From: Maniola hyperantus
Lineage: Eukaryota; Arthropoda; Insecta; Lepidoptera; Nymphalidae
Assembly: GCF_902806685.2 (NCBI RefSeq)
Contig: NC_048547.1
Coordinates: 12,287,196 to 12,351,195 of the forward strand
Direction: 5' to 3'
DNA: 64,000 nt
The notes below the pieces were generated by a model. That model was not told where the DNA came from. It searched no databases and was given only the letters and a program-made list of their open reading frames with translations. Positions 10,380-21,600 of the stretch are shown here, piece by piece. Numbering within the stretch: the first letter of the stretch is position 1; every line of letters starts with the position of its first letter. Both the position numbers and the translations under genes were made by a program.

Positions 10380-11015
10380 CATAGATATTCGTAAGTTTTT
10401 TGATGAGAGAGGCCACACGCCAAGGTCTTGCGCCGCCTTAATCCAGCGTCTCCCTGTGACTCGTCTGATTTCATCCATCCTCCTAGTGAGGGGTGTTCCA
10501 ATGCTGCGTCTTTCGGTGCGAGGTCGCCATTCCAGCACCTTGGGATTCCAACGCCTATCGGTTTTCCGAACTATGTGCCCTGCCCATTGCCACTTCAGCT
10601 TTGCAACCCGTTGAGCTACGTCGGTTACTCTAGTTCTCCTACAGATCTCCTCATTTCTGATTTGATCACGTAGAAAAACTCCAAGCATACTCTCCGTCGC
10701 CCGCTGAGTGACTCTGAGCGTTCATATAACATGTCTTGGACATACCGGTAGTCGATCCGGCATCTCTGTAAAGACCTCAACCACAGAATATATAATAGTA
10801 CACAACATAGCCCAAGTTTTCACCGAATCGAAGGTTTCTCATAGTCCACAAACGCCAAGCAAAGTAGCCGATTATACTCTTCAGTCTTCTGTATAACCTG
10901 CCGCAGCGTTTGGATGTGATCTATGGTACTGAAGCCTTTTCGGAATCCGGCTTGTTCGGGAGGCTGGAAGTCGTCAAACCTACGAGCGAGATGATTCGCA
11001 ATGACTCTCGAATAT
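10380..11015 (-). mobile_element. RTE-type LINE, C-terminal part
   Basis: The minus-strand frame at 10356-10688 reads D-Q-I-R-N-E-E-I-C-R-R-T-R-V, then K-W-Q-W-A-G-H-I-V-R, V-L-E-W-R-P-R-T, and R-R-M-D-E-I-R-R-V-T-G-R-R-W-I. This is the well-known end of RTE reverse-transcriptase proteins. Further 5' on that strand, out of frame, comes degenerate reverse-transcriptase sequence up to about 11015. Frameshifts and missing catalytic motifs make it a dead 5'-truncated copy. Confidence 0.7.
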
Positions 11016-11208
11016 TATAAATAATACAAATATAAAAATTGATACAACAATAATAGCAGAGCTTTTTAGTTCCTCATTGGCCTATCGGAAACCGCTAAAG
11101 CTGGAAACGATGAAATTGAGATGGAAATTCCGTTTACCTATGATGTAAGCCATCGAAACATAATACAGTATCAAAAGACGTAAGCATTCACTGTGAGGAT
11201 ATTACATA

Positions 11209-11400
11209 CTTATGCCAGCGACTTCGTCCGCGTGGTTTACACAAATATATCAACCCCCTATTTTACCCCCTAGGGAGTTGAATTTTCAAAAATCGTTTAT
11301 CAGCAGATATCTACATCATATTACTCGTATCATAGCTATCAGCAGGCCGTCAGTCAGTCAGGTTTTCTTATTATGTACCTATTTAGAAGATTACCTATAG
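11209..11400 (+). mobile_element. Short repeat of the AGCTTATGC family, truncated
   Basis: Has TATGCCAGCGACTTCGTCCG, CGTGGTTTACACAAAT, CCCTAGGGAGTTGAA, then a short CAGT core at about 11350. The segment holding GAGCTGTGCGTTGATAGA is deleted. Confidence 0.55.
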
Positions 11401-11770
11401 ATTGTGTAAAATATTTTTTTATAATTCTGAAAAAATATCTTACTTACTAATTATTTTTTGTCGGATTAATACTTTTAAAAATAGTTTTTCTTATTCCTAA
11501 AATATATAAAATAATGAAAAAAATGTTTCTATGAGGAAGAATTGGAATATACTTACATCCTATTATTTCTAGACAGTCCCAAATGGGTAAGTGACCTACA
11601 TTACAAATCCTATTATTGACCTAAATTGCATTGTTAATACGAAGCTTGAGTTTGTTAGATCGACTTGTCGGTCGTTTTTAGTTCAAAAATCAATGCCCGA
11701 AGCTATCAGATGCCCCAAATAAAGTTTGATAACAGTATTATGAGATAATGCACAATTGCAACAAGAGCGG
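11401..11770. other. Stretch upstream of gene 1
   Basis: AT-rich, no coding signal and no matched repeat. May contain distal promoter elements of gene 1, but none can be named. Confidence 0.35.
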
Positions 11771-11777
11771 GGATCGC

Positions 11778-12041
11778 TATAAATAATAAAAAGAAAAACG
11801 TTTCCAACGACCGGTGAGAGTGACTGCGACTGAGTGACGACTTACGCGTATTGCGCGCGCGAGAAAGTTCGAAATTCGAATCGAAAATTCGGCGGCAACG
11901 TACGCCATTTTGAAAAATTCGTGACCAACATTTTTAGACCGTGTATATTCGATTTTATTGATTTTTTTTAATTAATAAATAATCTGTGTGTGGATTGTGT
12001 GAATCGCTAGTGACTTTCTCGTTTAACACATGTTTTGCAGG
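11778..12041 (+). promoter_or_regulatory. Putative promoter and 5' UTR of gene 1
   Basis: TATAAATA lies at 11778-11785. The following 150 bases are markedly richer in CpG than the surroundings (ACGCGTATTGCGCGCGCGAG at about 11845-11864), as in a promoter or 5' leader. Transcription would start near 11805-11820. The start codon at 12042 is preceded by TGTTTTGCAG, which could be a splice acceptor, so a separate leader exon is possible. Inference from sequence only. Confidence 0.5.
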
Positions 12042-12065
12042 ATGACTAACACACGTAATATCAAG
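12042..12065 (+). CDS. Gene 1 coding exon 1
   Basis: Eight codons, ATG ACT AAC ACA CGT AAT ATC AAG, then the donor GTAAGG; phase 0. It supplies the basic N-terminal part of the signal peptide. Chosen because it fits exon 2 in phase and gives a complete n-region plus h-region signal. The next exon is 11.9 kb away. Confidence 0.75.
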
Positions 12066-12608
12066 GTAAGGGGAAAATGCAAGTTATTATTCTGTTCACG
12101 TTTGATTGTTTATCTACGTCTCATTAAAAAAGTTAACTGTCAATGTCAATTCATGATTATTAGTCTTAGTAAAAGAGCATAACAAAATCCATCTTTACAC
12201 AAATTAGAATAGATAGAATACGATTGGTTTTTAATTTTTTCATCTAGCTCCTCCTTTGGTATTAAATCTACGTATCTACCTATCATTCTAACGTATCCGA
12301 CCAAAATTTTAACAGTATATACCTACATCATAATACTATTTCAACTTGTTAAGAAGTCTAATTATTTCATAGGTCTTTAACCTCAGAATAAACTAGTTCT
12401 TATTACTTACACGATCTAGAAAAACTTTCTATATCTACGGACACATTAAAAATATCCCATACCTCACTTTCTCGGGCGATTTATAGTCAAATTAAATCAA
12501 TTCTAATCCGATTCAGATTTTTGTTGACATATCTAATATTCTCGATGATTGGTCGTTTGAAACGAGAAAGTGTTTTCGACACCACATCAGCTGTTAGGTT
12601 GTATATAG

Positions 12609-12660
<52 letters not shown>

Positions 12661-15600
12661 CTATACATACCTAGGTACTCAGGTTATGAATAGATGAGTA
12701 TAAAATGATAAATCAATTTGTCGTTGCAAAAAGTTCTAATGAACAAGCTGCGTATAATGGAAATTGAATATTTAATTTTTGGCGATTAAAAAGCTGTTTT
12801 TTGGCGCGGCCAATAAAAAAGAGTAAGTAAGTAATAAGCTGTGATAGCCTAGTGGTTAGGACGCACCTCTAAATTTTACACATAGGTACATAAATATTAC
12901 GCAGTAATATTTAATTAATCAAAACGCACATAAATAACTCCGAAAAGTTAGAGGTGCGTGCCCGGGATCGAACCCGCGACCTCCGATTAGAAGGTGGACG
13001 TAATAACCACTAGGCTAAGGTGATGGGTTAATTATGAGGTACCTGAAGAAGAGAAGTCAATAACTTAATTTTTTGTTGGGTATTGAAATCTCTATTTCAA
13101 AATGCATACACCTATTGCCAAACCGAAGGATTGACTAGTCAAACTTTGAAACGATGAAGTTTTATCTTTTTAGGGCTGGGTATCCAAACGAGATACCTCT
13201 GTCTCTGTCTGTCGGTCTGTCTGTCTGTCTGCTAGCTTTTTACGGCCTTTTCGTTTTTAAAAACCCAAATCCACGCGGATAAAATCACGGGCATTATTTG
13301 AAGAAAAAAACCCGGCCAAGTGCGAGTCAGACTCGCACACCAAGGGTTCCGTTCTACAGTCGTATTTTTTCGACATAAATTAAAAACTATTTGTGCATAA
13401 AAGTAAATAAAAATCTGTTTTAGAATGTACAGGTAAAGTCCTTTTATATTATGAAACCCCACTTGGTATATTATACATTTTATTATTCTTACTTTGAAAG
13501 TGTAAATACTAATTAATTGTTCATGAACAAATTTTAATTTTTTTTGTGATATAATCACAAATTCAGTGTTTTCGGATGACATTCCTTTACGTGTGCTATA
13601 AGACCTACCTACCTACCAAATTTCATGATTCTAAGTCAACGGGAAGTACCCTATAGGTTTTTTGTCAGGCACGACGAACAGACGGTCAGACAGGCAGACA
13701 ACAAAGTGATCCTAAAAGGGTCCCTTTTTCGTTTTGAGGTACGGAACCCTAAAAGTAGGAAAGTTTAAGGTTTAGAACATCATAGAGACAAAAAAGAGGA
13801 TTCAGAAGTCAATAAAACCTTATGGTAAGGTTTTTAATAATTATGTAGAACTTAGAAGTCATGATAATATGATAGTATGTCGTTTTCACTGCCACTAACA
13901 ATAGTTCTAAAAAGATCTAAGTAAAAAGAGTGTTCTATAGTGGAGGCATTGTTGTAAACAGTTGTAGGCAGGTACACTTTTCCTAACAGTGAGAAATTGC
14001 TGAATTTCATTTATTTTATGCTCGTAGCTATATCAATAGCTAGTACTTCATAAGCGCCCAGGAACCCCTACCCATTTATAATTTAGAGCTAATAATATTC
14101 ATCATCATCATGATCAACCCATCACCGGCTCACTACAGAGCACGGGTCTCCTCTCAGAGTGAGAAGGGTTCTGGCCATATAATATTATTTTGTGCAAAAA
14201 AACTTGGCTCTATTTGAAACTTTTGGTTTCTTGAAGAATTTTGATTGTAAAAAGTTTAGCATCTATTAATTCTAAACTTGGTGTGAATAGTTGGTAAATG
14301 TTGGATTGAACATTGGATTTTACGTAAGATTACCTATACATCTCCTAGATAGGTAGCAGGTATATTATGAGGTATTCTTATGTTCGCACATTACTGTTAC
14401 TTTCACATATTTGACTCATCTTACATAGACTCGACTTCCGGCCCGTTCACACTGCCATATCCGATTCTTTGCGGGAACGGTTTTTTGTAGGATCCGGTTT
14501 AGTAGCAACAGTATTCCAATGCACGCGTTCACACAAGCTTATTGTGAGGATAGGTAAGGAATTCAAACTCAAACTCAAAACTCAAATTATTTATTCAGAA
14601 TTGGTAAAATTTTACGCTTCCTGATTGTCATAAATTTTTATTTGTAAGATCATAATATGATATAGTGGTGATAATTAATACTAGGTACTTAAAAACTAAA
14701 GCTATGAGGGTTCCAAACGCGCCCAGGTCTGACACAGAATTGATATGACAGATGAGTTGTGAAAGTAGAAGAAAGAATAAATCAGTGCCTGATGCTCGTG
14801 TTTAATTGTCATCCCTTTACATGGCGTGGTCGTTAAATTAAAAGAAGTGGAAAAGTGGATTGCAGGATCCGGCAAGAAAACGGATCCAGCTAAATTTGTC
14901 ATCTGATTTTGCGAATCATGAAATTTGGTAAGAAAGTAGGTCTTAAGCTCAAGTAAATGAAAAAATCTGAAAATCGTGAATTTGTGGTTACACCACAGAA
15001 AAAGATATTAAAATGTGTTCATAAACAAAATTAGTATTTTTAACTTACAAAGCAATATTGATATACCATAGGGTATCATTGAAAGGGCTTTACTTGTACA
15101 TTCTAACATAGATTTTTATTTATTTTTATGTATAATAGTTTTGAATTAATCGTGCAAAATGTCGAAATAATACGACTGTAATACGAAAACCTCGATGCGC
15201 GAGTCTCACTCGCACTTGGCCGGTTTTTTTGTGCATTCGTGTAGAAATAAGTACAAACAAATATTAAGTGCCTACTTATCAGACCGAAATACATAAAAAT
15301 AAAGTATAATAACTTACTTAAGTGTATATTTATTAGCAAATAAAGTGCGCCAACCTGATCCTATCCAAGTATCTATACATTCACATCTGACACAGTTTAG
15401 TTACACAAGAGTCCATCACGGTGAATGTTTACAGTTTTATAGGATTGCACTATTACCATTAATGGACCAACCTTCACTGATTATATTTCATAATCTAAGT
15501 GAATATGAATATTTAATGTACTAAGCTGTAATCGATTCACAAAATGTTGTAACTGAGTAATCTTCTTTCTCTTGGTTAACAAACTCTCAGTTCACGTTTA

Positions 15601-18600
15601 TCTGGAATCTGGATATTCACTTAAAATTACTGTATTCACTTACTAGCTTATGCTCGTGACTTCGTCCACGTGGACTACACAAATTTCAAACCCCTATTTC
15701 ACCCCCTTAGGGGTTGAATTTTCAAAAATCCTTTCTTAGCGGATGCCTACATCATAATAGCTATCTGCATGCCAAATTTCAGCCCAATCCGTCCAGTAGT
15801 TTGAGCTGTGCGTTGATAGATCAGTCAGTCAGTCACCTTTTCCTTTTATCATAACTTCTAAACTACTTCATCATCATCATTATCATTATCTCTGCTTATT
15901 GCCAGCCCACTACTAAATACGGGTCTCCTCTCAGAATGAGAAGGGCCACAGTCCAGTTCCACCAGGCTGGCCAAGTGCAGATCAGCAGAATCACAACACA
16001 ACACAACACAACTCACAACACACAGACTCAACTCAACTTCCTTCACCATTGAACCAAGTAAAATTCATTTCATTTCTTAAAAGTTACAGCGCACATAACA
16101 CATAACTGCGAAAAGTTACAGATGCGTGTACGGGATAGAACTTTACTCCTAACTAATCAACCATTAGGATATCTCCGCTTTTTTTTTGTTAAAGAATATT
16201 AGCCATGTTAATTGACTAATAGTCCCCTTTCCTCTCCAACTAAGCGTGAAGCTTGTGCTAGGAGTAGGTACGACAATAGTGCAACGGGCGGGGTTTGAAC
16301 CGTCGACCTTTCGGTGTTCAGTCCACTTCTTTACCAGTTGAGCTATTGAGGCTCTATATTAACATAAGTAGGTACATACTCAATTTACTAATTAAGTATA
16401 TTAAAGCATGCCGAAATAGCACGCAAAACAACACGTAATTTTCGCAAAGATTAATTTTGAACGGTGGCTAGTTAAAATCACTTATCCGACGTATAAAAAA
16501 AAATTAAAAAGTAAACCGACAAGTTCCGTTTTAACCTTTTTCGTCTAACGTAACGACTCGTCTCGCTTGTTCACAACTGACACGAGATTACGTAACGCGC
16601 TCATTACGTCCGACGAATAGTCAAGTCTCTGAAACGATTTAATCTCGCAAACTATTTTACTATTCATACTTACTTGAAACGTCTTAATCTTCTTGCTTTT
16701 CATACTATATGATATACGCAACTTTGTACGCGTGGAATAACGTTTAAAAAATCTCGTGGTGAGAACTTACTGATTTATGTCCTAAGGATGCAAGCCATCC
16801 TTGTGCCACATTTCATTAAGATCGGTTCAATGGCTGAGTCGTGAAAATGGAACAAACAGACAGACAAACAGAGTTACATTCGAATTTAGAGTTTTAAATT
16901 TATCCTAGTTGTAAATGGATTCCAACTTATTACTATAACTAAATAATTGTTTACTACCTGCTGAAATAGATAATAACGACTGCAATCTGCATCGACAGTT
17001 GTCGTTTGCCGCGCCGCTTCACGTTCGCTTCATAATCGCTCACGTTAGGATTTAGGATGTCGCGAAGTATCTAAAGGCAGAATTATTTATCTAAAGATAT
17101 AAAAGGAAAAGGTGACTGACTGTGTCTGACTCACTGACTGACAGACTGACTGATATATTAACGCACAGCTGAAATTACTTGACGGATCGGACTGAAATCC
17201 ATACTAATATTATAAATGCGAAAGTGTGTCTGTCTGTCTGTCTGCTAGCTTTTCACGGCTCAACCGCTTAACGGATTTTGACGAAATTTGGTACAGGGGT
17301 AGCTTGCATCCCGGGGAAGGACATAGGCTACTTTTTTCCCGGAAAATTGAAGAGTTCCCACAGGATTTTTAAAAACCTAAATCCATGCGTACGAAGTCGC
17401 GGGCATCAGCTAGTTTGGAATTAAGATAGATATTATAACGTAGGCATCCGCTAAGAAAGGATTTTTGAATTTTGGAGGGTTTGAAATTTGTGTAGTCCAC
17501 GCTGGCGAAGTTGCGAGCATAAGCTAGATACTAAACTCAGGACAAATTTCGTAACTACCTTCTTTATATGCCTGTTCTGAAGGCAGAGGTATAATCTAGT
17601 CCTTTGGGAGCAGGTTCTTCCGGACAGAAACCGCTAGGACACTCAGCAGTTAGGTACCTACTCTTCGGCGAGCTGTAAAATGCTGAAACTGAGGGTGAGA
17701 TCTATGAAGCGCAAAGATTCAAAGATTCTTTATTTGCGGAAACGTTTTACACTGAGATGTTATTACATATTGTCCAGTAGAAATGTTTCGCCCTCGGACG
17801 GACTTTTCTCAGACTTAAGACAAGGTTAAAACGAGACAGCGCTTATACATCCTATAGCTGGCATAAATCTGTCTCGTTTTAACAGTGACTTAAGTCTAAG
17901 CAAAGTCAAAGCACGCTCTATAGATTTCAGCCTGAGCCTTCTGCTAGTGATGGGCGTGATCGCTTTCCATCGATACCTACTAGTCAAACCAAACGTCAAA
18001 CACAATAAATATGACAAATGCAGATAATTTGTGGCACAGCGGTCGTTCAGAAAGCAAAACGGACTCACTTTCGTTCATACGGTTACGTTATGAGTCGTTG
18101 GCCGCAACCTGGCCTGCGACAGGCATAATGTATCTACTTGTACATGTACGTGTTATACAAAAACCCGTTACGCGCGTCGATATCGACGCCTTGCATTTGT
18201 TCGTCTTATACAGGCTGTTCCAAATTTTACAAAAAAAAAAAAATTTTGATAGAAAATACAAGGTGTTTAAACGGTACGGTATAGAGTCAACGTATGAACT
18301 AAAAATATCGGATAAATGGCCTCCACGGCTTTGCGATGAAAACACGTTGTTCTTTCATGTAGCGCTCCATTTTTAATAACCCTGAACTGTTGTATAGAAG
18401 CAGGCGTTACTTTGCGGAAGTCCATGATATACAATGAACCAAAAGCTTAATTTGCTATAATCCGCTGAAACAGGACGAATCTGTATGGTGCAACATCGCA
18501 TGCTGCATGTTGCACCATACTGATTCGACCTGTTTTTTTTTTTTTTTAATAGATATAGCGAGCAAACTAGCAGGCGGGTCACCTGATGTTAAGTGATTAC

Positions 18601-21600
18601 CGCCGCCCATGAACATTTGCAGCGGATTTGTTTCAGCGGATTATAGCAAATTAAGCTTTTGTTTCATTGTATAACCCTGAACTGTCAGCAGTCTGACACG
18701 CAGTTATTTTGTTGGCAACGCAAATGGAGCAAAATGCAAATATTGCCTGAATTCTGGAACACGAGATTTCTGGGATCGCTCACGCACTCATCAGATCCGA
18801 ATCCGTGAAAATACATAGAAAAAATATCTATATTGTCATTTAGGTACCACACAAATAGTTCTATTAACAACTTCGAAACGTATTTTCACGGACTCGGATC
18901 GAATGAGTGCGTAACTCCTGTTAGGATTTTTTTATCCCGGAAACTCATCGGCTACTAATTACAACTCATGAAGATTTGTGCACTTGATAATAATATAAAC
19001 TCACTAAGTACCTATTCTAATATTACGCTATATCTATAAGCGCCTTCGTCTCGTAGCGTGACGCAGATTTAGTTATTTGTTACAAACACAAATACAAATC
19101 ATTTATTTGCTGATTGTAGGTAGGTACATAAATAAGTTGTTAATTACAATTGTTTTCGTTTCGTGCTACAATCTGCCATACCATGGCGTGCAAATTTGAA
19201 ATCTTAATACACAAATCAAAATTATTAATAGGCATCCTTATTATTATTGCAACACAATCATTATTATCTCATTCATCTCTATATATAAAAATGAATCGCT
19301 GAATGTGTTGCTGATCGCAAATCTCGAGAACAGCTGAACCGATTTTGCTAATTCTTATTCATAATATTCCTTGAAGTACGAGGATGGTTCTTACGGAGAG
19401 AAAATTTAAAGAAAATCCTGGAAAAGAATCGACTGTTAGGCCGTACGAAGTTCGCCGGGGCAGCTAGGTATTATGTAACTTGTATGTCCAGCCTAATATA
19501 GCGCTGTGTCCAGCTTTTGTAATTTAGGGAGTGGTAGAGAGACACACCAACCCCTCTTTATGAAAATATGGAAAGGTTAACATACCAACAAGTGACCTCA
19601 AAGCGGACTTCCCTTTTCTCGAAGATTTCTACAATACCACGCCTTTTTTCTTAACGTTTACAGTGTCAACTTGATAATCAGCAGACTTTCATTGTTGCTA
19701 ATTAGGTATCTCAATTTGCAACGCAAAATATCATCGTCATCATGATCAACCCATCGCCGGCTCACTACAGAGCACGGGTCTCCTCTCATCTGTTTTCTAT
19801 ACATAATCTATTTGTAATCTATCGTTACTTAGCAACATTTTTGTTTATTAGAAACTGTATGGACTTTTTTGACCAAATATTATAATCAGCAGATTACAGA
19901 TAGCCTGACTTTAAACTCTAAACTTAAACTCAAACTCAAATCATTTATTCAGAGTTGGTAAAATTTTACGCTTTCTGATTGTCATAAATTTTTATTTGTA
20001 AGATGATATGATATAGTGGTGATAATTAATACGTACTTAAAACTAAAGCTACGAGGGTTCCAAACGCGCCCAGATCTGAGAAGAGCCCACAACAAACTAT
20101 AAGCCGGACATATTGTGTCAACAAGTTACAAAAAAATTTAATACTCGTAAGACGGTAATGTTGTCGTATTATATGCATAAATAAATAAATAAATAATTTT
20201 CTATGTTTAGATTTCTATGTTTTAGTTCTACTTAGGAAACTTTATATTATGTCAACAAACGTTAGCATTAGTAGACTTATACCATGCAATCTGATTGGTC
20301 ATCCAAGCGTGTGTCACCATAACCATCTATCGTTCATTTCCTTTTAGCCATTTTTTACTCACTTCTATAATATGTAGTTAGAGGACATAAAAATTGATGG
20401 TTGTAAATCATGGTGCAATTTTAGGGTTCCGTACCCGAAGGGTGCAAACGGGGCCCTAATACTAAGCCCCCGCTGTCCGTCCGTCCGTCATGAACCGAAA
20501 TATGTAGAGGGTTAAAATTTCTATTGCCGCTATAACAATAAATTATAAAAATTTCAAACTGGCTGCCATTTTTTTTTAAAGTGTTATTTCTTGTACGATG
20601 GTGCGAAACCCTTCGTGTCGGAGTCGAAGTCGGACTACCTAGTTGGTAGACCTATCGACGTGATCATTCTATTGAGCCGACATAATAATTATTGATACTA
20701 TGAGGGTGCGTTTCCACTGAAGCGGCGCTGTGCGGAGAAATGTTCAATAGACCAATCAAACTATTATTAGGTGAGGGTGACATAATAATTTTACATGTCA
20801 TACGAGATGATGCCCGCGACTTCGTCCACGTGGATTTACGTTTTTCAAATCCCGCGGGAACTCTTTGATTTTCCGGGATAAAAAGTAACCTTTGTCCTTC
20901 CCCGGTATGCAAGCTATCTCTGTACCAAATTTCGTCAAAATCGGTTGAACGGATGAGCCGTGAAAGGCTAGCAGACATACAGACAGACATAGAGGCACAC
21001 TTTTGCATTTATAATACTAGTATGGATGGATAAAGTTTTTCTGGCGGTTGTGAAACAGGCCCTTAATGAATTACGAAAGATAATACACCTAATACATTTC
21101 TAATATCAAGGAAACAAAGGAAAGGAATTCAACGGAAGAATACAACAAAATAATCTAAAACACTGGTCTAATTACTTCTTGAAGCAAAATACAACAACCA
21201 ACAACAAACCTTACTCAGAGATTCACATAAATTAGCAAGATCTAGACGTTATAGCATAATAGTTGACATTAAGAACAATCATCCTTTCTACATAATTAAC
21301 CCACAAATTTTATTATTGACAACAGGAAATGATGCTCTTAGCGAATTTAAATGTATACGGCCACGAAACCACGAAATTCAACGTTTTATTTTATTTTGTG
21401 TCGCCATTCAATTATTGAAGCCAATGAAAAAAAGTCAATCTCAAAATATTAAACCTACCTTACCTACGCTTTCAATTGGTTATTTGACAACATCAAAAAT
21501 AAATTATTTCTCAGTGATTATTATACCCAATTTATTTTTTATTTTTTATATATTTTTTTATTTTTTTTTATTAGGAAAAACAACAGCTTTTATTGATCTT

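Noticed and set aside
10428..10673. Plus-strand ORF opposite the RTE fragment
   Set aside because: Antisense shadow of the minus-strand RTE coding sequence; the same artefact recurs at 50556-50747.
18011..18376. 121-aa ORF
   Set aside because: Crosses an A-run, no splice signals or start context, and an equally long frame lies opposite; no family resemblance.
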